From: Planctomycetota bacterium
GTDB lineage: Bacteria > Planctomycetota > Phycisphaerae > UBA1845 > PWPN01
Direction of reading: 5' to 3'
DNA length: 64,000 nucleotides
NCBI GenBank assembly: GCA_022711465.1
Contig: JAKLEZ010000001.1
Span: 558,001 to 622,000, forward strand
Numbering within the stretch: position 1 is the stretch's first letter; the number at the start of each line of letters is the position of its first letter. Made by a program: the position numbers and the translations under genes. The notes beneath the pieces were generated by a model that saw nothing but the letters and a program-made list of their open reading frames with translations, was not told the origin of the DNA and searched no databases. This document shows positions 54,971-63,570 of this stretch, piece by piece.

Positions 54971-55666
54971 ATGGACCGGGCGGTGGTTCTCGTCAGCGGG
55001 GGTGTGAACAGCGCGGTCATTACCGCCATTGCCCGAGAACAGTACGAACCGGTCTTGCTTCACGTCGGCTGGAACCACCGATCTGCGGACCGTGAATTGG
55101 CCGCCTTCGAGCAGCTTTCCGCCCATTTTGGCATCGAGAAGACTCTGGCGGCGGAGCTGCCCTGCATGGCCGCGTTTGGCGGCAACAGTCGAGTATCCAA
55201 GCGGCTTTCCATTGAGGATGCCAACACGCTCAACCAGGAGACGCCGTCGACCTTCGCGCCCGGCGTGTTGCCGTCGATGCTCGGTCTGGCCGCCGCGTGG
55301 TCCGGGGCGATCAAAGCCCGCCGGATCTTCGTAGGGATCAGCGAGGGCCTGGGCGGCACGGGCCCCGCGCTAGCCCAGCTCTATCCCGACTACCGGCGTG
55401 AGTTCGTCCAAGCCTTCAACCTGACGCTGCGTTACGCCTTCCCGGCCAAGCAGGACATCCTGGTGGAAGCTCCGCTCGTTGACCTCAGCCGGGCCGAGAT
55501 TGTCCGGCTGGGGCTCAAGTGCGAGGTCCCCTACGCGCTGACCTGGAGTTGTTACGCGAGCGGGGCCAAGCCCTGCGGCCGCTGCCTTGGTTGCGTCAAC
55601 AGGGCGCTGGGCTTCAGCAAGGCCGGCATGGCCGACCCGCTGTTCCTCGAGCCCGTGGGTGCGTGA
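54971..55666 (+). CDS. QueC-like 7-cyano-7-deazaguanine synthase homolog
   Basis: 231 residues. The PP-loop is VVLVSGGVNSAV, with Asn where the canonical SGGxDS has Asp. The C-terminal zinc site is intact: SCYASGAKPCGRCLGCVNRALGF. YPDYRREFVQAFN corresponds to the QueC YPDCR segment. The conserved PGRN loop is altered to APGVLPS. No queD, queE or queF is nearby. It may be a divergent paralog with changed chemistry. The start ATG is about 8 bases after AGGAGA. Confidence 0.8.
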   Translation: MDRAVVLVSGGVNSAVITAIAREQYEPVLLHVGWNHRSADRELAAFEQLSAHFGIEKTLAAELPCMAAFGGNSRVSKRLSIEDANTLNQETPSTFAPGVLPSMLGLAAAWSGAIKARRIFVGISEGLGGTGPALAQLYPDYRREFVQAFNLTLRYAFPAKQDILVEAPLVDLSRAEIVRLGLKCEVPYALTWSCYASGAKPCGRCLGCVNRALGFSKAGMADPLFLEPVGA

Positions 55667-55821
55667 CGACTGCTCCGATCCGATTGACCGTCTCCCGTGG
55701 TGCGATTACAACAAAGCGTCGAGCGGTGCTGGAAGGCCACGCCGCATGGTCAGCCGCGTCCGTGCGAGCGGACAGGCCATGACCCCTGGGCCGGGTAATC
55801 GAACAGAAGGAGTGAACGACC

Positions 55822-57135
55822 GTGCCTCAATTCTTCCCTGAAGTCAAGATGGTCAAGTTCGAGGGCCCCAAGTCCCGCGACCCTCTGGCCTTCAAGCACT
55901 ACGACGCCGGCGAGAAGGTGCTGGGCAAGACCATGGCCGACCACCTGCGCTTCTCCGTGTGTTACTGGCACACTTTCAAGGGTCTGGGCAGTGACCCTTT
56001 CGGACCGGGCACCATCATCCGCAAGTATAACAACTCGAGTGACCCGATGACCGTGGCGGAGATGACTCTCTGGGCGGCGTTCGAGTTCTTCGCCAAGCTC
56101 GGCGTGGACTACTGGTGCTTTCACGATCGGGACATTGCCCCCGAGGGCGGCACGCTGGCCGAGTCCAACAAGAACCTCGATCGGATCGTCAAACTGGCCC
56201 GCAAGCTCCAGCGCGACACGGGCATCAAGCCGCTGTGGGGGACGGCCAATCTGTTCTCGAACCGGCGGTACATGGGCGGGGCGGCGACGAATCCCTCTCC
56301 GGCCGTCTTCGCCTACGCCGCTGCCCAGGTCAAGAAGGCCATGGAAGTCACCCAGGAACTCGGTGGAGCGGGGTATGTGTTCTGGGGCGGGCGCGAGGGT
56401 TACGACACCCTGCTGAACACGGACATGGGTCGGGAGCTTGATCACCTGGGCGCCTTCCTGCACATGGCCGTCGACTACAAGAAGAAGATCGGCTTCCGCG
56501 GGCAATTCTACATTGAGCCCAAGCCCAAGGAGCCGACCAAGCACCAGTACGACTCTGATGCCGGAGCTTGTTTTGCCTTCCTGCAGAAGTACGACCTGGT
56601 CGACCACTTCAAGCTCAACATCGAGGCCAACCACGGCACGCTGGCCGGTCACACTTTCCAGCATGAGCTGGAGTTCTGCGTGGCCAACGGCATTCTCGGC
56701 TCGGTCGACGCCAACCGCGGCGACCTGCTCGTGGGCTGGGACACCGATCAGTTCCCGACCGACCTGTACGACTGCACGCTGGGGCTATACACCCTGCTTC
56801 AGGGCGGCGGGTTCAGGACCGGTGGTCTGAACTTCGACGCCAAGGTCCGTCGCCAGTCGATCGATCCGGTCGACCTGTTCCACGCCCACATCGGCGGCAT
56901 GGACACCTTCGCCCGGGCCCTCAAGATCGCGGCCAGGATGATCAAGGACGGCAAGTTCGCCAGGTTCGTCAGCCAGCGTTACGCCGCCTGGGACACGGCC
57001 TTCGGCCGCAAGATTGCCGCGGGCAAGGCCACTTTCGCGGAGATGGAGAAGTACACCCTGACTCAGGGCGAGCCCCGGATCCAGTCCGGCCGGCAGGAGA
57101 TGCTGGAGAACATGCTCAACGCGTACATCTCGTAG
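55822..57135 (+). CDS. xylA: xylose isomerase
   Basis: 437 residues, GTG start after AAGGAGTGAACGACC. Class II XylA length and motifs: [31 protein letters not shown] (catalytic His), [29 protein letters not shown] (metal Glu/His), [38 protein letters not shown] (metal Asp cluster). Converts xylose to xylulose in the cytosol. Xylulokinase is not in the window. Confidence 0.96.
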   Translation: MPQFFPEVKMVKFEGPKSRDPLAFKHYDAGEKVLGKTMADHLRFSVCYWHTFKGLGSDPFGPGTIIRKYNNSSDPMTVAEMTLWAAFEFFAKLGVDYWCFHDRDIAPEGGTLAESNKNLDRIVKLARKLQRDTGIKPLWGTANLFSNRRYMGGAATNPSPAVFAYAAAQVKKAMEVTQELGGAGYVFWGGREGYDTLLNTDMGRELDHLGAFLHMAVDYKKKIGFRGQFYIEPKPKEPTKHQYDSDAGACFAFLQKYDLVDHFKLNIEANHGTLAGHTFQHELEFCVANGILGSVDANRGDLLVGWDTDQFPTDLYDCTLGLYTLLQGGGFRTGGLNFDAKVRRQSIDPVDLFHAHIGGMDTFARALKIAARMIKDGKFARFVSQRYAAWDTAFGRKIAAGKATFAEMEKYTLTQGEPRIQSGRQEMLENMLNAYIS

Positions 57136-57141
57136 GGCGGG

Positions 57142-57177
57142 TCGAGCACGCCTTCGAGCACGCCTTCGAGCACAGGT
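57142..57177 (+). repeat. 3 x 12-bp tandem repeat after xylA
   Basis: TCGAGCACGCCT at 57142 and 57154 and a variant (TCGAGCACAGGT) at 57166, just behind the xylA stop. It is non-coding, probably slippage-derived, and no function can be assigned. Confidence 0.8.
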
Positions 57178-57358
57178 TCCCATAATCGGCGGCGAGGGTG
57201 GCGAGCCTCAGCCGCACGCGCTTGACTCTCGCCACCGGGGATCGATGCCTCCCGCCCCCTACTCGCCCCTGCGAGCGGCCGCCATCACGGTCTTGCCGGC
57301 AAGGCGGGGATTGCCATTGCGGGGACGACGACCGGGATCACAGACAGGAGTGCGACAG

Positions 57359-58669
57359 TTGAACCATCGACGTGCAGTTGGACCGATCGTCCTCCCTTCC
57401 ACGATCCTGTGTCTCATGTCGCTTGCCTGTGTTCCCATCGGAGACCGCGCGGGTGACTCCGCGGCGCGTGCCTCGAGCCAACCTGCCTCCGAACCGGCTC
57501 GTGTCTGGACGCAGACCGGTCCTGAGACTTCCGGGCTCCGGGCCTTCGACGAGGTCATGGCCAGCTACATGAAGGATCGCGACATCTCCGCCGGCAGTCT
57601 GGCGGTCCTGCGAAACGGGCGGCTTGTTCTGGCTCGCGGGTACAGCTGGGCGCCCGAGGGCAGGCCGCCGGTCCTGCCGACCGCGATGTTCCGGATCGCC
57701 AGTGTTTCCAAGCCGATCACCGCCGTCGGCGTGCTTCAACTCGTCGAGCAGGGCAAGCTCCGTCTCGATCAGCCGATCGGCGAGTTCCTCGACGTCAGCC
57801 GCTGGAGAGACAAGCGAATCGCGCAGGTCACGATCCGGCACCTGCTGACTCACCGCGGCGGATGGGACCGCGGCAAGGCTTTTGATCCCATGTTCCGCGA
57901 CCAGATCATCGCCAAGGCGCTGGGGCGTCCCCTGCCGACCGTGCCGCAAATGGTCATCGACTACATGGCCACCCAGCCCCTCCAGTTCGATCCGGGCACG
58001 AAGTACGCGTATTCGAACTTCGGCTACTGCATCCTGGGCCGGATCATCGAGAAGGTCACCGGCCTTTCCTACGAGGACTTCATTCGCGAGCGTGTGCTGG
58101 CTCCCATTGGGGCCGGCGGCATGCGTGTTGGGCACTCGTTGCCCGCACAGCGTTTCCCCGGCGAGGTTGAATATGTGGATCTTTCGAACAGCCGGGAGGA
58201 CAATGTGATGGGAGCGAACCCACCGGCAAAGGTTCCCGAAACCTACGGTGGCTTCAACCTCCACACGATGGACGCTCACGGTGGATGGATCGCGTCGGCC
58301 GTCGACCTGGCCCGGTTCAGCGCGGCGCTGGATCCCAAGGGCAAGGCTCGCCTGCTGTCGGCGACCTGGTTGGAGGAGATGTGGAAGCGGCCGCCCGGCG
58401 TGCCGGACAGTGATCAGGGCTTCTATGCGCTGGGGTGGTCGGTCCGCGTCGTGGGTGAGGGCCGGATGAACACCTGGCACAACGGCAGCCTGCCGGGCAC
58501 GTTTACGGTTCTCGTGCGGCGTTGGGATGGTTTGAGCTGGGTCGCGCTTTTCAATCAGCGATCGGAAGGCAAGTCCATGCCGCCCAGCGAGGCCATCGAC
58601 GGCCTGCTTCATCAAGCGGCCGATCGGGTCACGCAGTGGCCGGACCACGATCTGTTCGAGCGATTCTGA
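57359..58669 (+). CDS. serine hydrolase, class C beta-lactamase family, lipoprotein
   Basis: 436 residues taking TTG 57359, which stands eight bases after AGGAG; upstream GTG and ATG frames lack a ribosome site. The lipobox CLMSLACVP predicts lipidation. Class C/esterase motifs: the S-x-x-K nucleophile in IASVSKPITAVG, Tyr in YAYSNFGYCILG, and HNGS in place of KTG. The broad family covers penicillin-binding proteins, D-aminopeptidases and esterases, so resistance should not be assumed. Confidence 0.85.
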   Translation: MNHRRAVGPIVLPSTILCLMSLACVPIGDRAGDSAARASSQPASEPARVWTQTGPETSGLRAFDEVMASYMKDRDISAGSLAVLRNGRLVLARGYSWAPEGRPPVLPTAMFRIASVSKPITAVGVLQLVEQGKLRLDQPIGEFLDVSRWRDKRIAQVTIRHLLTHRGGWDRGKAFDPMFRDQIIAKALGRPLPTVPQMVIDYMATQPLQFDPGTKYAYSNFGYCILGRIIEKVTGLSYEDFIRERVLAPIGAGGMRVGHSLPAQRFPGEVEYVDLSNSREDNVMGANPPAKVPETYGGFNLHTMDAHGGWIASAVDLARFSAALDPKGKARLLSATWLEEMWKRPPGVPDSDQGFYALGWSVRVVGEGRMNTWHNGSLPGTFTVLVRRWDGLSWVALFNQRSEGKSMPPSEAIDGLLHQAADRVTQWPDHDLFERF

Positions 58670-58693
58670 GGTCATTCGTTCCTGCGGGACCGA

Positions 58694-59575
58694 TCACCGA
58701 CGGCGGAGGATCGTGGTCCCGTCGGGGGCGGTGGCGATGCGGCGGGTATCCTTGTCCGGTTGAGCCGCGGGGGCGGTCTTGCGTCCCCTGATCTTTTTAC
58801 CACTCTTTGTCGCGTTAAGACTCTTGAGCTCGGCCGCGGGCTTCTTCCTGGGTGCCGGCGCTCGGTACTGGCGCAGCGATTTGACCTCGTCGGGGCTCAG
58901 CGGCCGGGACGCACCGATCGGCAGGCCGCTCAGCGACAGTGGCCCCATGCGAATCCGAACCAGCTTGCGAACCTCGAAGCCCAGTTTGGCCATCACGCGG
59001 CGAATCTCGCGGTTACGTCCCTCGCGAAGCGTGACTTCGATCATGCTGCCATCGCGTCCGGCGTGAACGACACTTGCCTCGGAGACATGAGCCTTGCCTT
59101 CGTGGAGCCAGACGCCTTTGAGCAGGCGGGCGATTTCGTTGTTGCCCACGAGGCCGGGCAGATGGACGCGGTAGGTCTTGGGGACACCGAATCGCGGATG
59201 TGTCAGTCGCTGGGCCAGTTCGCCGTCGTTGGTCAGGAGCAGCAGGCCGGTGCTGTCGGCGTCGAGCCGGCCGACGGGGAACACGCGTTCGCGGATACGG
59301 GGGAGCAGATCGATGGCCCGGGTTCGGCTCTGCGGATCATCGTTGGTGCAGTGCACGCCCTTGGGTTTGTGGAGCATGAAGTAGACCTTGCGAGGGGCGC
59401 GGAGCAGTTGCCCGTCCACGGTGATTCGATCGGACTCGGGATCGACGAGCGCCGGCAGGGTGGAGACCTGTTTGCCGTTCACTGCGACCCGGCGGTCGAG
59501 GATCATCTCCTCGCACGCGCGGCGCGAAGCCAAGCCGGCGGAGGCGAGGACCTTCTGCAAGCGTTCAAGAGCCAT
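58694..59575 (-). CDS. rRNA pseudouridine synthase, RluB/RsuA family
   Basis: 293 residues from ATG 59575 (a longer frame lacks support). The N-terminal S4 domain (ERLQKVLASAGLASRRACEEMI) is followed by the catalytic GRLDADSTGLLLLTNDG with its Asp. GRNREIRRVMAKLGFEVRKLVRIRMG is the family signature. A Lys/Arg-rich C-terminal extension of about 50 residues follows, as in many RluB proteins. Modifies 23S or 16S rRNA. Confidence 0.93.
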   Translation of the reverse strand: MALERLQKVLASAGLASRRACEEMILDRRVAVNGKQVSTLPALVDPESDRITVDGQLLRAPRKVYFMLHKPKGVHCTNDDPQSRTRAIDLLPRIRERVFPVGRLDADSTGLLLLTNDGELAQRLTHPRFGVPKTYRVHLPGLVGNNEIARLLKGVWLHEGKAHVSEASVVHAGRDGSMIEVTLREGRNREIRRVMAKLGFEVRKLVRIRMGPLSLSGLPIGASRPLSPDEVKSLRQYRAPAPRKKPAAELKSLNATKSGKKIRGRKTAPAAQPDKDTRRIATAPDGTTILRRR

Positions 59576-59613
59576 GGGGAGCTTGTACCACAAATCGAGG
59601 TTCATTGCATGGG

Positions 59614-60018
59614 CTAGCGCATGGCTTGGCGCACGCGTTGCCAGTATGCGCTGGTTTTCGGTTCGCGGGTGCCGTCCGGGCCACCGTTGTGGATTCGGGC
59701 CAGGGTCCTGTAATCCCGACGGGCAAGGGCCTGGGGGCAGTGTTTCCGCCAATAGGCGAGCATCACCTGTTCGGCGTAGGCCTTGTTGGTGACCCAACGG
59801 TAGCTGCCTCCCACCCCGCTATCCTTCCAGTACTTCCAGCTGATCTGATAGGGTCCCAGCGATCGGCCGCTGTCGCCACGGGCCAAGGCGGGATTCGCGG
59901 AGCCTCCGGTTTCAACCTGGGCCACGGCGTCGAGAAATGAGCGCATGTCGGCGGTTGCGGTCAGGGGGTAGAGACCGAAGCAGAAGGCGGACAGCAGAAG
60001 CAGCCATGCCGGGCGCAT
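59614..60018 (-). CDS. secreted lysozyme-like (i-type/transglycosylase) protein
   Basis: 134 residues with a signal peptide (LLLLSAFCFGLYPLTATA). FLDAVAQVETGG supplies the Glu typical of this small lysozyme-like fold, and SGRSLGPYQISWKYW and ARIHNGGPDG are characteristic of destabilase-type lysozymes. It would act on peptidoglycan outside the cytoplasm. Confidence 0.78.
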   Translation of the reverse strand: MRPAWLLLLSAFCFGLYPLTATADMRSFLDAVAQVETGGSANPALARGDSGRSLGPYQISWKYWKDSGVGGSYRWVTNKAYAEQVMLAYWRKHCPQALARRDYRTLARIHNGGPDGTREPKTSAYWQRVRQAMR

Positions 60019-60218
60019 TGTTGGGAACCTCTCGTCGATCCCTCACGATTCTGCACCTTTGCGGCTCCAGTCAGCATCCGTGCTTCCTTGGCGGCATCCG
60101 AGGACTCTCGGAGCGGTGCAGGGGATTATACCCTGTGAGTTTAGCTGCCGCCAATGGTTCTGGGGCGAAACCGAGTCCTTCCTAATATCATTGGCTACAT
60201 AATGTTACATCGCCACAG

Positions 60219-60371
60219 TCAATCAACTCGAGCCGGCAGGATTACCATTGTCTGTCCGGCCCGATGCAGGCGTTTGTCGATCGCCAGAGCGGTTTCGTTG
60301 TGCAAGAAGCGATGGACCCACGCGTCGTGATCGAAGATGACCTTCCCAGCGAAGAAGGTGGTCTTGGGATC
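60219..60371 (-). pseudogene. orphan C-terminal fragment of an APC-type permease
   Basis: The minus-strand frame immediately after the UroD-like stop reads DPKTTFFAGKVIFDHDAW and LHNETALAIDKRLHRAGQTM, ending VILPARVD. This resembles the cytoplasmic tail of APC superfamily amino-acid permeases. Upstream of 60371 the frame enters the UroD-like gene and loses similarity, and there is no start. It looks like the remains of a deleted gene. Confidence 0.45.
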
Positions 60372-61491
60372 AGTTGTACGCGCATTCTCGAGCGGCTTGG
60401 GAGTAGACCCGCAGGTTCTCCACCGGTGTGTCGAAGAAATGGTCGGCCACCGAGAGGATGTAGCCGCCGTTGCGGCCGAAGCCCTCGAAGAGGCGCCGGA
60501 CCTCGGCTCGGATCTGGTCGGCCGTGCCGCGGGTCAGAACGTTGTACTGATCCATGCCGCCGATCATCGCGACCTTGCCGGCGAAGGCTTGCCGGACCTT
60601 GGCGGGATCGGTGATGTTGCCACCGACGCCGGGCGGTGAGAGCGTCTCGGAGGCATCGGTCCCGTTGGCCACGATCTGGTCGAGGATGTACATCATCCCG
60701 CCGCAGGTGTGGTAGCTCACCCGATGGCCGGTGTCGTGCAGGGCCTGATGCATGCGCCGGTCGTACGGCAGGCAGAACTCGCGATGCATGGCTGGGGAGA
60801 TGACGGTGTCGCTGCCCGCCCCACCGCCGGTCTCGATGAGATCGAACTTGGCCCCGCGGAGGGATTCCTCGATGAATCGGAGCTTCTTCTCGAGGAGGAC
60901 AGTCATCAGCCGGTGGACCCAAGGGGGGTCGTCGTGGGCCGCGAGGATGAGTTCTTGCACATCCATGAGGCAGCACGCGTGCTGCCAGCAGCCGGCCTGG
61001 TCACCCCAGACGAAGCCTCGAAGGACGCCGGCGTCACCGACGGCGTCATAGGCGGCCGCCACTTTGTGACGATCCAGACGGGCGATGGGCATGTAGCGTT
61101 CGATCAGATCCACGTCCTCCGGGTGCTTGATGAGGTACTCCGTGATCCAGGTCGTGATCAGGTTGCCCTCGGTCTTGTAGGAAAGTCGGCCGCCGGGGGT
61201 GGTGATGGTGTGGTGAACCACGCGGTGGACGGGATCGGCGTCGACGACTGTCGCCTGGTCACGCCAGTCGGGCACACCGGCGGTTGCGGCGGACTCGGGC
61301 ACCCAGAACTGGCCCATGGTCTCGAAGTACTGAATGGCGGCATCCATGCCGGTTGCCCGGAAAGCGGCCAGGGCGTCGATCCCGGCCATACAGGTGTTCA
61401 GGTGGTAGGGTTGCCACTGATGAACGGTGACGGGAAGGCGGTCGGGCTTCTCACGGGCCAGGGCTCGCATCATTCGTTCCTTGGAGGTCAT
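60370..61491 (-). CDS. uroporphyrinogen decarboxylase (URO-D) family protein
   Basis: 373 residues from ATG 61491. Starts TSKERMMRALAREKPDRLPV, the usual URO-D opening. Other parts: FDLIETGGGAGSDTVISPAM, YHTCGGMMYILDQIV (Cys/His that would bind zinc in the methyltransferase branch), NITDPAKVRQAFAGKVAMIGGMD and RVYSQAAREC at the end. It is more likely a cobamide/corrinoid-linked methyltransferase relative than HemE. Divergent from the second URO-D gene. Confidence 0.85.
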   Translation of the reverse strand: MTSKERMMRALAREKPDRLPVTVHQWQPYHLNTCMAGIDALAAFRATGMDAAIQYFETMGQFWVPESAATAGVPDWRDQATVVDADPVHRVVHHTITTPGGRLSYKTEGNLITTWITEYLIKHPEDVDLIERYMPIARLDRHKVAAAYDAVGDAGVLRGFVWGDQAGCWQHACCLMDVQELILAAHDDPPWVHRLMTVLLEKKLRFIEESLRGAKFDLIETGGGAGSDTVISPAMHREFCLPYDRRMHQALHDTGHRVSYHTCGGMMYILDQIVANGTDASETLSPPGVGGNITDPAKVRQAFAGKVAMIGGMDQYNVLTRGTADQIRAEVRRLFEGFGRNGGYILSVADHFFDTPVENLRVYSQAARECAYN

Positions 61492-61637
61492 CCTGGTTCT
61501 CCTTGCACGGCCGGGTATCGCCGGCCTCGAGTATACCACGCTTGTGGCCAGCCGGGACTGCCCCCTTGCGGGCTCGGGTGGTCGTGACTACCGTGTTCAC
61601 CGTCGGGAGATCAGGTCTTGCAGCGAGGATTTCTTCC

Positions 61638-62792
61638 GTGGGCAAAGTCAACCCCAAGACTCAGCGTGTGATCACCGCACTCAATCGCCGACAGCCCGAC
61701 CGGGTGCCCATTGGGGAGTTCTTCTGGACCAACTTCATTCACCGAGCCAAGCGCGAGAATCACCTGCCGCACAACTTCGACCCCTATCGATACTGGGACC
61801 TGGACATGGTGGTCATCAATCCCAACATGGACCCGCACATTGGGGGTGTTTGCGTTGTCGAGGACAGCGAGGACCGCAAGGTGGTCAAAACCGGCTTTGG
61901 AGCGACGATCGAGATGCGCTCGTGCTGCCCCATGCCTGCGTACCGTGATTTCGAGACGAAGACCTTCGAGCAGATCGACGCCCTGCGGTTCGATGACCCG
62001 GGGGACGAGCGCCGCTTCAGGGTGGCGATCGATGACCAGATCAACGCGGTGGGTGATGCCCTGAACCTGGGCCTGCCGGCCTGGATCGACCGGATTGACG
62101 CGTACGCCGGCGATTTCTGCGTATTTGGGAGCGTCTGCGAGCCCCACGAGATGCTCTGGCGGATCATCGGAACGGAGAACGCGCTGCTGAAGATGGGGGA
62201 GGAGCCTGGCCGGATTGCCCGGTTCATTGAGCGGCTTGGCGACTTCCTGGTGGGCATTGCCGAGGCCCAGATTGCGGTAGGCGGGGAGCGACTGGCCGGG
62301 CTGTACATTTGGGGTGACGTGGCCTACGTCAAGGGTATGTTTTTCTCTCCGAGGTACTGGCGCGAGGTGTACAAGCCGCAGCTGAAGCGGATCTGCGACG
62401 TGGTTCATTCCGCGGGGCTTAAAGCGATTTATCATGGCTGCGGCAATGCATCGGCTGTCTACGAGGACATGATTGAGGCCGGGGTGGACGCGTACAACCC
62501 GCTTGAGGCCAAGGCCGGGCTGGACGTAGTCGAGCTCAAGCGGAAGTATGGGCAGCGGTGGTCATTCAACGGCAACATCGACGCCCGGGTGCTGGCCACC
62601 AACGACCGGGGCAGGATCCGCCGCGAGGTTCTCACGAAGTTGAACGCGGCCAAGGGTGGCGGTTACATCATCCAGTCGGACCACTCGATCCCGGAGAACG
62701 TGGATTTTGCCAGTTATGACTACATGGTTCAGCTGGTCAGGGAGCATGGCCGCTACCCGCTTCAGTTAGGCGAGTTCGACCGTCTCGTGTGA
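61638..62792 (+). CDS. uroporphyrinogen decarboxylase (URO-D) family protein
   Basis: 384 residues from GTG 61638, eight bases after GAGGAT. Opening VNPKTQRVITALNRRQPDRV. Later GLKAIYHGCGNASAVYEDMI holds the His/Cys region, and NPLEAKAGLDVVELKRKYG and SFNGNIDARVLA follow, with SDHSIPENVDFASYDYMVQL near the end. A different subgroup from the divergent neighbour (about 147 bp intergenic). Together they may share a control region. Substrate unknown. Confidence 0.85.
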   Translation: MGKVNPKTQRVITALNRRQPDRVPIGEFFWTNFIHRAKRENHLPHNFDPYRYWDLDMVVINPNMDPHIGGVCVVEDSEDRKVVKTGFGATIEMRSCCPMPAYRDFETKTFEQIDALRFDDPGDERRFRVAIDDQINAVGDALNLGLPAWIDRIDAYAGDFCVFGSVCEPHEMLWRIIGTENALLKMGEEPGRIARFIERLGDFLVGIAEAQIAVGGERLAGLYIWGDVAYVKGMFFSPRYWREVYKPQLKRICDVVHSAGLKAIYHGCGNASAVYEDMIEAGVDAYNPLEAKAGLDVVELKRKYGQRWSFNGNIDARVLATNDRGRIRREVLTKLNAAKGGGYIIQSDHSIPENVDFASYDYMVQLVREHGRYPLQLGEFDRLV

Positions 62793-63008
62793 GCCGAATC
62801 ACGGAATCGACCGCAGCAGTTCCGGAGCGCGACCGGGGTCGGGCTGAAGGTCTGTTTTTGCCTGGTCGGGCGTTTGGGGCTATTGGTCAGTCATCGGTCA
62901 TTCTTCTGGTTGCTGACGCCGCCTTCAGCCTTGTCGGCCCCCGCAGCCCAGATCGTGGGCGGGTCCTGACCCGCAGATTCATCCCTGACTGACCACTAGC
63001 CTGGGGCG

Positions 63009-63530
63009 GTGGATGAGGATACAATCGATACAGAGGGCGTCGTTCGGCCCGGGGAGGTGTCGGGCGACAGCAGCGGACGAGGGCAAACGCGAACACATCG
63101 GAGCGTAGGCACCGGCATGGAGACCTCCACGGACGGGGCATGGAAGGTTTGGGCTGCAGTGGGCGTCGTGGGCGGTGTGGCGGTCATCGCGATCCTGCTC
63201 TGGGGTCTGGGCGGGCTGGCCGTCTCGGTGAAGGGCAGCGACGAGCAGGTTCTGGCCCGGCTGATTGCCGCCAAGTCCGACGAGCGGGACGCGATGGTGA
63301 TTGAACTGGGCCGGCGCGGCGTCAAGGTCATACCCGGCATTGTCGCGGCGTACCAGAAGGCGGAGGGCGATCCGGTTCTGAGGACGCACCTGGTGATGAT
63401 TATTCGCCGGATCGGTCCGGTCGGCGAAGCGAAGCGGGCGTTACAGGACCTTGGGAAGGAAGAGAAGGACGGCGAGGTCAAAGACCTGATCGAGCGGCAC
63501 CTGGCGGATCTGAATCGCATGAGCAGGTAG
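63009..63530 (+). CDS. single-pass membrane protein with HEAT-like helices
   Basis: 173 residues from GTG 63009; ATG 63117 is an alternative start that keeps the membrane helix (VWAAVGVVGGVAVIAILLWGL). The C-terminal half is helical and charged (EQVLARLIAAKSDERDAMVI, VIPGIVAAYQKAEGD, LRTHLVMIIRRIG), resembling HEAT or armadillo-like repeats. Located 40 bases before the prepilin gene, so perhaps co-transcribed. Confidence 0.65.
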   Translation: MDEDTIDTEGVVRPGEVSGDSSGRGQTRTHRSVGTGMETSTDGAWKVWAAVGVVGGVAVIAILLWGLGGLAVSVKGSDEQVLARLIAAKSDERDAMVIELGRRGVKVIPGIVAAYQKAEGDPVLRTHLVMIIRRIGPVGEAKRALQDLGKEEKDGEVKDLIERHLADLNRMSR

Positions 63531-63570
63531 TCCGGGAGAGATCGGGCCGGGACCCGAGCGGAGGCTAGCC

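Noticed and set aside
57359..58669. Antibiotic-resistance beta-lactamase
   Set aside because: The S-x-x-K/Y-x-N fold is shared by many esterases and peptidases; HNGS replaces KTG and the context gives no resistance link.
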